Of a stretch of DNA of 64,000 bases, positions 23,238 to 34,200 are shown one piece after another (the first letter of the stretch is position 1; every line of letters starts with the position of its first letter). The notes below the pieces were generated by a model. The model was not told the origin of the DNA and ran no database searches. It saw only the letters and a program-made list of their open reading frames with translations. The stretch spans positions 38,626,001-38,690,000 of the forward strand of contig OX485806.1 in NCBI GenBank assembly GCA_950295325.1. The letters run 5' to 3'. This stretch comes from Polytrichum commune. Taxonomy: Eukaryota > Streptophyta > Polytrichopsida > Polytrichales > Polytrichaceae. Position numbers and translations under genes: made by a program.

Positions 23238-25799
23238 TAGCGCAACGATGCGGGAGTGTGGGCCTGACTCCCTCGGGAACGAAGAAACTCGAAGCAACTT
23301 TGGCAGGAGCAGATCGACATCTCCGAACCCTAGCAACACATCAACCACAACAGATCCAAGAAGCACTTCAACCACAACAGACCCAATAGCAGCATCGAAC
23401 ACCCTAGCGCCGGGAACCGCATCAAACACAACAGATGCAAGAAACACCGTGAGCACACCGGACCAGCACACTGAAGTCCAATCCAGGAACGACACCAGAA
23501 AATAGATCAGATCAAGCACAGACACTGGCGCTCGAAACCCACAAGCAGGCAAGTTAAGGAGAGTATATCTTATTCTCCTAATAGTGTTACACACACTAAG
23601 CTGCACAAGCGAAGCAACATCGCCCAACACAGATTACCCTACCTGCCCTACACACTCCTACCCTCCTTCCAGCACCCACGATCCAACACATTCTACAGAT
23701 CCGGCTACACAGATCCCGTGCTCCGACGCCTCCAACCACGCACAGATCTGCCCCAGCACCTCCAGCCACGAACGCCAAGGAGGACTCAAGCAATATGGAG
23801 AGACAGAGAGCGCCAGCTGAGATTGCCAACGCGGAGCTCCAACAGCCAACAACCCCCGCAAGCAAGTCACCTCAACATCACGCACATCGGGCGCACCTCC
23901 ACCATCAACAACCACCACGCGTCAGCAACCACCCCGCGCAAACACAGGTACTCCATAACCTTGCACTATGCCTCTATCAGTTGCTTCAGCAAGCACAAGC
24001 TCCGACACAACCCATTACGGCCGACCTATCACACACATTACACACAATACCCCCCCACACAAAAAATGCAACAAAAAGTTCCACAGAAAGTTTTGCCACA
24101 CACAACATACACACAAGAAAAAACACTCACCAGGGGCTAGAACATTGCCGCCGGCCACCCACCTCCGACCGCACCTCCCCACCCCCAAATCGCCGATCGA
24201 AGCAGAATCAAACAAACAGACATCACTACCACCCCAAACCTCACACATCAACCCATGCACTCAGCCCTTACATCACACACAATAAACCAAACATACACCC
24301 ACACCCCACACAACTGTGTGCTCCGTCTCGACAAAACCTCACCCCGCACCTCAGATACTCACCCCAAAACACACACACATAAACAAGCTCGAAAAAATTC
24401 ACTCCCAGCTTCAACACCCACCCACCACCTCACAATAACCCTAAACAGATCTCAAGCGGCATACGGCCAACTTGCCATGCCCACCAAGGGCTCCGAAACG
24501 CCAACACCCGAACCCACCAGCCAGCTAAAGATGAATAGCCGCCACCGCCTCCAGACAATTCACCACGCAATTCCCCCCCAAAAATCACGCTCCACCCACA
24601 ACACACCCACCACCCACACAAAACACAAGTCAAAACAGCTCACATACACAAAAACCACGTCAAAAAAATGTATCAGACACCCTCAATCAGTAAATTCTAG
24701 AGACCGCCATCAAGCAGCTTCAACAGACACCGCCGAAAACCAGCTATGCACACACAGCCACATTAAGCAAAGCAATACAGTACTTAACAAAGCTGCACAC
24801 AAGCTCAACATCACCCACTCCTCTCTCCTCCCACACCCTCCCCTGCACACCACTCCCCCCTTACTCCTCACACATAGTCATTTCACTCATCTGATCTCAT
24901 CTCCCCTTCTCGCACCCACCCCCCTCTGCTCCATCACTCACTCCCCTCTCCACTCACACCCTCTCATGCACACCACTCCCCCCCTACTCCTCATACATAG
25001 TCACCTCACTCATCTAATCTCATCTCCCCTACTCACAGCCACTCCCCTCTGCTCCAAACACAAGCTCCGTACAAGTCACTCTCCCGCACACCCCCAGACC
25101 ACCACATATCGAGACCACCTGCGGAACGGCAACCAACACCCCGCACCAGCATTCGAAGCAGGCAACTACATCAATATAAAGAAGGCCACACCAAGCGCAG
25201 GACAACTCCACGACATCCCGCTCCACTAGGCCACCGAAGTCACGGACAAGGTGGCACCGACATACAGCCAACCTGCACACGCCACAACGTCGGTGAGAAG
25301 GCAACACACCAACGCTGCTTCCTCCACAACAAACCGACCACCCTGCAGACAAAAGGTACACACTGATCATACCCACCCACACCTCAATGCCTGCATGCCC
25401 ACACAGGATCTCACACAAAGATTACATTCTTGCAGATCCCACACACGATCAGCCCAAAACCAATAAGCCACACTCCGAGCCAAACAACAAACCCAACATC
25501 AACCACACCACAACAGCAGCCACACAAGCAGGTCAGGTGAGACACAACCGAATTACTCCTACACCAACAACTGCAGATTTAGGCGAGCAACAACCACCAT
25601 CATCAGATTCCAGGAGCACACCACACGACACACCCAACATTCGAGGACCCCCAGCGGATCCCCCCCGACAAACGCAGCAACCCAAACACCGGAATCTCCA
25701 CAACACCAACAACACCCAAACACCAAGCTCCACCACCATCACACTGCCAAGCTGAGCATTCATATCCGAGGCAAATACCTGCCCCGTCCACCAACAATC
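23238..25799 (+). other. 5' region of the 13.3-kb LINE
   Basis: About 2.56 kb upstream of ORF1, dominated by A and C on the plus strand. Long frames exist (23795-24382 and 24255-25229), but they are runs of T, H, P, S and N codons with no motif, as expected from the base bias. I treat them as untranslated leader, though an ORF0 is not excluded. A 123-bp tandem duplication lies at about 24820-25063 (CTGCACACCACTCCCCCC and ATGCACACCACTCCCCCC mark the two copies). Confidence 0.6.
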
Positions 25800-27896
25800 A
25801 TGGAGCAGCACACAAAAACAACAACATCACTCCACGAGCAGTACAACGAATTCAGACACCACGTATCAACTCAGCCGCCACCCCCACCCGCGCCCCAACC
25901 ATCACATCACACGCCACGAGTTCATGACTTGGATGCCGAAAAAGACCTTGATATGGACGCACAATTGGAGAATGTATCCCCGGAAAGAGGCGGTAGCTCC
26001 CTCCAATTGACCTACGACCGCAATCCACAACACTCCGCCAAAACCACACTCTTCAAAACAACGCACAACACCGAGAGCACGCCCCCAACACTCCAATACC
26101 GCAATCCGAGAATTGAAGACGCATCGGAGAGCCAAACTACCAAGAGAAGAAAGGCGGATGACTACACCGCGACATCCACACCCGACATTCCACACAAAAT
26201 CACCACACCGGCATCATACACGAAGGTACGAAGGATGGCCACCCTTGGCATTGACATGATGGGATGTATGTGGCTAGGATTCCAAATGCACGAAATGCTA
26301 GCTTCACAAAGAGGCAAGAAAGAGTTGAAGGAGAAGCGTACCGAAGAAGAATTCATCGTCGCTCACACACCCGAGAGTGAAAGACGTGAATTCCAATCAC
26401 TAAGGAGAGCATTCCCGAGGGTCAAGCAAACTCTCTACCCCATGGAACGACCGGATGCGGTACCCGGCCAACATCTACACTTCACACAAATACCCATGTA
26501 TGAGAAAACATCACAAGCCACGGGCCTCACCGAAGGTTTCCATGTCACCATCCGGTTTGATGGCGAATACAAGAAGCTTAGCCGGAGGGAGGTCAAGACC
26601 GCATGCATAGAGCGACTCCGAATCATGAACATACCTCTTGGGACCACCTACTCCAACCCCATTGACATTGGAATCAACACGGTTACAAGAAATTGGGCCG
26701 GCTTCATCAAATTTCACCTTCAAGAGCCCAAGCGAGATGGCTTAGCTCTACTCCGAGGGGACCGAGCGTTTGTCATGACAATGGGAGACGGAGAAAGAAT
26801 CATTGGAAAGGTGGAGAAGGGCTTTGAGCTCATCACAAAGGCGAAGAATATGAGACTACACCTCAAGGGTGAAACCATCCGGAACAACTCGGCTCTCGAC
26901 ATACTTCGCAACCTTATGCAACACTCATATTACGATGGAAGAGAAGTTGAGATACTCTCCCTCACCAAGGCGGGCATAGAGAAGGACTTCGCCTTCATCA
27001 CCCTCACCACCGAGGAAGCCCGAGATGACATCCTCACCAATGGCCTCACATTTCAATCCGAAAGGCTCAAGGTAAGCATCACTAAAGACAAGGACTCGGG
27101 AAACCTCTCGGAACTAAGAATTAGCACTACTCTAGTTGTTAATAACTTACCACAACGGGAGTCACAATCAACAATCACCACATCCCTCAAGAAGTTGTTT
27201 GGAGAGGAGAACATCACCGGGGTCACATTTGGATACAAGACCAACCAAGACGATGATCACCAAGCCGGATGGTGCCATATCCAATGCTTGAACGCGGCGG
27301 TCTACACGGATTGGCTTCATAAGTCTACATACATTCTAGGGAGGCGAGTGGACTTTGTTCCACACAAAGGGAGTATCGACGGCACCGCACCGAATCAAAC
27401 CGCTATCCGACTAGCACAAGCTCCCGTACGAGAAGTCATCGCTCAAAAAGTCCACGCTATGGGTAACACAACCGCATCCTCCCCCTTAGTGTCCGAGAAA
27501 CTCTTCAACAAAGCCATGAAGGAGCTAACCGCCACGATGGATGACAAGCTCACCGCACTTACAAGCAACATTAACCTCAACACGGATATGCGCGTTGAAG
27601 CCTCCACGGACATCTTCAAGACTCATGCAACAAACATACACAACATCATGAGTTCCATGGCAATGGAGTTCCAACAATCAAACCACCGCATCCACAACAT
27701 CATGCAAACTCTAGCCACCACATCACTGGACCCCCCCAACATGGCAAGATTACCGCACACTCCGAGCACATCCATGGCCAACGCACAAGGTGGAGACAAC
27801 AATGTACCACTACTAGCACCACCTGGCTTCCAAAACGCCCACTATAGGAACTCACCATCAAGCCTCCACAAAGGACACCACCACCCACATGAATAG
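25800..27896 (+). CDS. LINE ORF1 protein, 698 residues, presumed RNA-binding
   Basis: An intact frame from ATG to TAG. Residues 1-115 are low-complexity (Q, P, H, T, with a KRRK patch near 120). Residues 140-230 contain a conserved-looking MATLGIDMMGCMWLGF segment. Residues 430-530 look like an RRM fold: TTLVVNNLPQ, then a helix with SLKKLFG, then GWCHIQCLNAA and GRRVDFV, matching the strand-helix-strand order of RNP-type domains. The C-terminal third is helical, then H/P-rich. LINE ORF1 proteins bind element RNA and help form the RNP; that role is inferred. Codon use differs from the rest of the element, with normal G content here against near absence of G in the flanking parts. The stop overlaps the next start. 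Confidence 0.75.
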   Translation: MEQHTKTTTSLHEQYNEFRHHVSTQPPPPPAPQPSHHTPRVHDLDAEKDLDMDAQLENVSPERGGSSLQLTYDRNPQHSAKTTLFKTTHNTESTPPTLQYRNPRIEDASESQTTKRRKADDYTATSTPDIPHKITTPASYTKVRRMATLGIDMMGCMWLGFQMHEMLASQRGKKELKEKRTEEEFIVAHTPESERREFQSLRRAFPRVKQTLYPMERPDAVPGQHLHFTQIPMYEKTSQATGLTEGFHVTIRFDGEYKKLSRREVKTACIERLRIMNIPLGTTYSNPIDIGINTVTRNWAGFIKFHLQEPKRDGLALLRGDRAFVMTMGDGERIIGKVEKGFELITKAKNMRLHLKGETIRNNSALDILRNLMQHSYYDGREVEILSLTKAGIEKDFAFITLTTEEARDDILTNGLTFQSERLKVSITKDKDSGNLSELRISTTLVVNNLPQRESQSTITTSLKKLFGEENITGVTFGYKTNQDDDHQAGWCHIQCLNAAVYTDWLHKSTYILGRRVDFVPHKGSIDGTAPNQTAIRLAQAPVREVIAQKVHAMGNTTASSPLVSEKLFNKAMKELTATMDDKLTALTSNINLNTDMRVEASTDIFKTHATNIHNIMSSMAMEFQQSNHRIHNIMQTLATTSLDPPNMARLPHTPSTSMANAQGGDNNVPLLAPPGFQNAHYRNSPSSLHKGHHHPHE
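27889..27896 (+). promoter_or_regulatory. ORF1 stop / ORF2 start overlap
   Basis: ATGAATAG holds the ORF2 ATG (27889-27891) and the ORF1 TAG (27894-27896). Such overlaps allow termination-reinitiation in other LINEs with two ORFs. Confidence 0.55.
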
Positions 27897-28401
27897 TACA
27901 CATCTAGTATATACATGGACGATACTCATACACTTGCTATGTACCACTCTTTCTCGTATAAATAAAGGATTAATATTTGTACCCAAAGTGTCCAATATAG
28001 GAGGAAGACTCGTCACATACGCATACATACTCAAAACTTCACCCCCCATAAAATACAAAAATAAACTAGCAATCACACTCCTCATCGCTCTAGCATACAC
28101 ACACACCACCCACCCAACCTCATATAACACACCACACACAATTATATCCACACCTAACACAAATCTCTCACTCCATAAACTAGCCACCATCTCCCCCCAT
28201 CACCACTACACACACACATGGACTACCACAACTAATCACCAACAAAGAACGCCCCAAGAATCCCCCCCCCACACACACATACTAATTAATAACATAACCA
28301 ACATCGGCAACATCCAATACACAACACACTTACATTTTAAAACTCCAAAAACATTAATCATAAAATACCTCACATGGAACAACTCTATACTCATCCTTTT
28401 A

Positions 28402-28431
28402 TGTGGCGACATACAACTCAACCCGGGGCCA
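28402..28431 (+). other. 2A-like motif 1 (CGDIQLNPGP)
   Basis: Preceded by hydrophobic SILILL. The NPGP and D are present, and Q replaces the E common in viral 2A. Predicted skip between the G codon 28426-28428 and the P codon 28429-28431. Confidence 0.75.
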
Positions 28432-28926
28432 CTCTCACACACCACTAGAAATCTCCTAAGAAAATACACCCATACGCACCACCTTGCCACAAACATAGCA
28501 ACATTCAATATACTCTATAAACATCAAGGACAATTATGCTTCACCCACCCAACACAACACCCTCTTAACACCACCAAACACTTAGATCACCTAAACCGCT
28601 ACACACTAATACTCCTAAAATATCATCCTCAAAACCAAACCCACACACCCACAATAACACACAAACTAAAACAACTAAAAACATCAATGATAATCACACC
28701 TACCAAAAACACAAATGTATACCCTCCCATAGCAAACCCCATATTGCTACACACTAATTTAAAATATAATACATTACATATACCACAAGCCACCACCAAA
28801 AACAACATAATATCAACATCACCTCACATAAACCAACCCGCACATATACCACAAATACATAACAAGCACCCCCAACCAACCATATTTACCAAACACCATG
28901 CTCACACACAACTACTCCTATTACAA

Positions 28927-28956
28927 TGTGGGGATATACACCCTAATCCTGGCCCT
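28927..28956 (+). other. 2A-like motif 2 (CGDIHPNPGP)
   Basis: Preceded by QLLLLQ. This is the same core, 175 codons downstream of the first and in the same frame. Confidence 0.75.
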
Positions 28957-29180
28957 ATGCCTAACCTATTACAAGCACACCCCACCTCCCACAAAAGACG
29001 CCAAACAATATACTTCTTACCATACACGATCAAACTTCAGCCGGAATACCAACATCTCGCCGATACATTCAAACCTCTTTTTCAAAATACGCACCCCCTA
29101 CACACACAAACAACAAATTCACTCCCATACCTATACAACTTTATACAACAACATAGTAACCATCCCCCCCCCCCCCCCAC

Positions 29181-30842
29181 CGGATAATCTACGCAATAAT
29201 CGTAACAACTAGCCCTTCAACTATAATATGCAACACGTACCTACAACAACAACCTACACAAGACTGGACAACTCAACTACTAGACAAAATGACAAGATTA
29301 ACCAATCCACCGGAAAGGCACATAAACACACCACATCCATATACACAATTTTGTAACATATACAAAGATATAATCACCCCACCCAACACAATACACAATA
29401 AACTATATGACTACATACAACAAAATCATGATTTACCCAATATTCAAAATCTACAAGAAACATTCCCATACTTACCAAGGCAACTACTAACAGAGGCACT
29501 AAGAATTAACGAGCCCATAAATGAATACACACGCCCTAACCCCCCACCAATTCAAAATTCAACACCCTCGCACAATGCAACCCCACTAACTAGCCAAAAT
29601 ACATACGCCATAACCTGGAACGCATCATCACTTAACACCGCCATGCCATGCCTACAAGATTTAATTATACATCACCAACAACCCCCGTCTATCATCACCA
29701 TACAAGAAACCAAACTGTCAGCCACCAAATCAACAAAGCACATACAACGCCTATTCCCTCAATATAAACTATTCTTTAATAATACGCATAACATCACAAG
29801 GGTCGCACGACAACGGATGACATACAGAGGCGGACTACTCCTATTAATTCACAATAAGCATGCATTCCCGGGTAACCTCTCCAAAATACCCACCCCCGCC
29901 GACATATCTCCATTCCTCCAAATAACACGAATAACAAATCAGCCTTTACAACCTTGGCTCCTAATTAATCTCTACATGCCCTCACATGAAGATGACCTTC
30001 CACTCATCCCCATCATAAAAACCACCATAACCAACCAAATAGCCACACATCCTAATCACACATATATCCTATGCGGAGATTTCAATAGGGACATACCCCT
30101 AATTGGCAAACAAAATGACCAACAAAACACACCTCCGCAAACGGAAGACTATAATTGGCGATCATTTACAACTGGTCTTGACCTATCCTACGTCCCGACA
30201 AACACAACATTCTCAAGACAAGGAGGACATAACTACACATAAAACAGCTTAATAGATGGATTTTTCATCAAAACCCCCCAAAATCATCAGTACACCTCTA
30301 CTACAAACCAAGATATTCAGTTAAACTCTGATCATTTTCCCATACAACTACAAATTTCCCAAAACACACTAATCGCCAAATCCCCCACTACCAACTCCGA
30401 ACCGCCACCAAGAATACTCAACCCCATCCCAAAAGAAAACCTAGAAAACTTCCATACCAAATTTTTCGAGAAAAATTCCAACCAAATAGACGAGCTCATA
30501 CACATATTACAAAATAATCACCTAACAAGCGAACAATGGCAACAAGCTTGCAATTCACTAAATACCCTTACCGACAATATTACCTCCATAGTCCTCGAGA
30601 CATGTAGCGCCCCACCCATTCCCACATTACCACATAGAATCACTAAGCAAGGCGGATACCTCCCAAAGAAATCCCAAAAAGAATGGAAAACACACCTCTC
30701 TACCTATCACCTAATTCGGAAAGCCATATACATCATAAAAAACAACCCCAATTGGCATAACCATCCCATTATTACACAAGGAATTAACAACCATAGTCAC
30801 GTCACAATACCCCCACCACCGAACCCCCCCCCAAACGAATGA
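29181..30842 (+). pseudogene. LINE ORF2, apurinic/apyrimidinic-type endonuclease region
   Basis: The frame opened after the 29165-29180 C run contains the exonuclease III-like endonuclease signatures in order: ITWNASSL (near 29611), ITIQETK (near 29695), RGGLLLLI (near 29830), NLYMPS (near 29968), CGDFNRD (30072-30092), TFSRQGG (near 30210), then SLIDGFF and SDHFP (30327-30341). One in-frame TAA at 30240-30242 falls between the GDFN and SDH motifs. The frame closes at TGA 30840-30842 just after another C run. The family nicks target DNA for target-primed reverse transcription. With the stop in the catalytic domain this copy could not make a whole nuclease without readthrough. Confidence 0.8.
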
Positions 30843-31278
30843 AACATGGATAGAAAACTTAGCAAATATCGCCAAAGAAGCTAAAAACAAAGCTCGCAAA
30901 ATCACAACCGACTATACCACCAAACAAATCAAAAAAACCATCTCCAAATACCAACAACTTTATGACAAAAGTCCTAAGACAATAAATAGAAAAATCTTCA
31001 AAAACATGGAAACCCCCCCCCCCACTTGATTGCCTCATCGATAGATTCAATAATATCCTTATAAGCCCAAATGACATTGCACAAGAAATACATGCCCAAC
31101 AATCCCTCAATAATAGACCAACCGTACCAGCCTGTCATTACCAACCAGATCATATTCCCCAATGCGTATACGGAGTCCGACAATACCCATGGCATGACCT
31201 AAACGGGTATATTCTAGAAAAAAAAGGTGAGGCCCTAATCCCATTGCATACATATCTAGACCAAGAAACATATGATAT
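30843..31278 (+). pseudogene. LINE ORF2 linker with two frame changes
   Basis: After the C run at about 30825-30832 an adjacent frame reads NETWIENLANIAKEAKNKAR and on to METPPP. A second C run (31011-31022) shifts the frame again, to DCLIDRFNNILISPNDIAQE and on to the start of reverse transcriptase. A further 1-nt change near 31290 is needed to enter the 31279-35985 frame at LANGKTPGPD. Confidence 0.65.
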
Positions 31279-34200
31279 ATGCTTCAAAACTTAGCCAACG
31301 GGAAAACCCCCGGACCCGATAAAATCCCTAACACCATTCTCAAAAACATGCCACCAAGATTTCATACACTTTTATTACTATTCTTCACCCATTGTTACAA
31401 ACAAAAACAAATTCCAGAAACTTGGAAAATAAGTCTTACAATATTATTATACAAAAAAGAAAATCCCCACCAATTTACTAACCACCGACCAATCGCACTC
31501 GCCAATACTATTTATAAACTATTCACTAGTACACTCACAAGTATACTTTCATCATACGGAAAAAAATACCAAATTCTACATGATAGCCAAGAGGGCTTTA
31601 GAGCTGAAAGATGCACTGCCAGACAACTTCAAACTATCATCGCCGCCCTAGAAGATGCAAGACTTACCAACCAAGACATCTATATCTTATATATAGATTT
31701 CAAAAACGCCTTTGGCTCCATCGAACATGCTAGATTACTTGCCATTATGAAAGACCTTGGCTATCCACAAGATGCCGTTGCATCAGTAGGTAATATATAC
31801 TCGCAATCCAATACAACATTTATAGGTGAACATTTCGACAAAATACAACCAATACCTATACAAAGAGGAACAATACAAGGTGATACCTTGAGCCTATATC
31901 TCTTTATCATATTTCTTGAACCACTTCTTAGATGGCTACAACAAGGCAACAACGGATATACCTTCAATACCTCCAACACAAAATTAAGCTCCGCAGCCTA
32001 CGCCGATGACCTAGCAGCCATATCCAACAATATAACATCCCTCCAACACCAACTAAATAAATTAGACAAATACTGTGAATGGGCAGGCATAGACCTCGGC
32101 ATACCAAAATGCGCCGTCACAAGATGCCCTAATAAGACAAAACTTAACCCCCAAGCCTTCAAAACCCATCTTATAAATATTAACATAAATTTCCGAAATC
32201 AATCCATTCCTATTCTAAGCCAACATGAGCCATACGTATACCTCGGAATCAATCTAGTACCATCACTACAATGGAAAACACAAACGCACATCACGACAAC
32301 TAAACTAATCAAACAATGCAAGCTACTAACCACATGCCCAGCCACCATGAAGCAAAAAATTCAAATGGTCGACACAGTCATAAGAGCCGGTATCGCCTAC
32401 AGCTTCTACGCTGTACCATATTCACTCCCCGCCATCAAAAAATTAGATAAAAGAATAACTGCCCTCCACAAAACCATATGTGGTCTCCCGAAATGCCTAT
32501 CCAATGCCGTTACACAACTCCCACAAAACATGTTCGGCACCGAAGCCTTCTCACTAAAAAATGCATATATAACATGTATAGGTGAACAACTCATCAACGC
32601 CCTCAATGACAAGGGCAGACTAGGAATAATCTATAATGGCTTAACCAAGCACATACTTGCCAAACATGGAGGCTCACTTAATATACCACGCATAACCCAA
32701 CATGATTGCCTAAGATCACCAATCACAAGAACACTATTCCTCCTCAAAACCACTAGTAACACCCATCTTAGAAGCACACTTGACAAATTTCCCCTCCTCC
32801 CCACACCATTAGAGACACAATGGATGCGCCAAACACAAAATATCCCAACGCTCACCCCCAACACATCCCTAAAATACTTACATAAATTAATACTACAAAA
32901 CATAACCGAACTCAAACACATAACACACCCCAATGGCATACAATTAATGACGAATGACGACTTTAAATATTATTATACCTCCCCCACTAAAACAATTAAA
33001 GCCGCCTTAGAACACGCACGAATGTTCTTTTGCGAACCAACATGCCATAATCAATGCCCCAACAATTGCTCAACACATGCCATACCAAATACCCTCAAGA
33101 CCGCATACAAGATACAAAACCATCACATCCACACAAGAAATAATAGACATAACCCACACCCTCCGACACCTCCAACACCGGAATACCCAAAACCTCCCCC
33201 GCATATCCAAAGAAACCATACCCAATTTCCAATACACTCTATAAAAAACGACCGTCTTCATACTTCCAAAGATAAAAACAAAATTACGAAAAAATATACA
33301 TCCTATCTATGCCAGTGGCAACTTCCGAACGAAACAAATTACAACAAATGGCTCCCACAAAGAGAATTATTCCCATGGAACAACCAAGACACCATAAACC
33401 ATAACATACTTCTCCTAACACGATACTACACCCAAAAACAACACAAACATTTCACCAACATCCTACAACTAAACTTTAACAAAGACCAACTAAAAGATAC
33501 AAGATACATCCCCCCCCCCCCACAGAACATACCCCTATGTCATATCCACATTAACGAATGCAATCCCGATAATGACATCGCATGCACACAACATACCATC
33601 CAAAGCCAACATGGCGCATCACATATTTACGACAATGATGGTCGCCACCTAGTTACCATCCCGGAACAAAGATTACAATGGCTATGGGAACAATACCAAG
33701 ACGCACTAACCAAAGAACATAACTTAGAACCCCCCATACAAACATTTGAAAAAGAAGTAGCATGGTTATACCAAAGGTACAAATATAGGATGCCCAAAAA
33801 CGACCCCCTCAAACTCGCACAATACACCCTCCCAAATACCATCATGGAAAACATCATCAACTCCTTCCACATCACCCACTCCTACTTTTCGTCACCGGTA
33901 ACATGCCCTACCACGCTAAGACAATTTTCATCCCCTTTTTCCCGGGACAAAGTATTTGGATCAATAGGAACAACATTCCAACATAAATGGATAGGGAATG
34001 GGTATGCCCATCCACATACAGAAACGGACACACAACAAGCCCTACATTGGGCAAGACTTGCAGCCCAAAACAACCCAAATACAATTACAATACTGGTAAC
34101 AACCGACCCAAATTGGTACCACAACCTTCAACCTCATATAGGCCCTTTTCCAGATTCACACGTCATCACACACTTTAAGGCGGACACCATTATATACGAT

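Larger units (their letters stand above)
27889..29187 (+). pseudogene. LINE ORF2, N-terminal part with two 2A-like motifs
   Basis: 432 codons, rich in T, H, N and I. Residues 168-181 read ILLCGDIQLNPGP and residues 342-356 read LLLLQCGDIHPNPGP. Both have the hydrophobic lead and the D-[IV]-x-x-N-P-G-P core of 2A-like ribosome-skipping peptides, known from several non-LTR elements. Skipping would occur after G180 and G355, giving three products: residues 1-180, a short 175-residue middle peptide, and everything downstream. The frame ends at 29187 just after a run of about 16 C (29165-29180). Past that run an adjacent frame is open through the endonuclease, so the stop is most likely the result of a C-run length change. 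The function of the middle peptide is unknown. Confidence 0.7.

Noticed and set aside
23718-25755. Several long plus-strand frames (up to 324 codons) upstream of ORF1
   Set aside because: Composition is T/H/P/S-rich because the strand is A/C-rich and stop codons are therefore rare. No motif is present.
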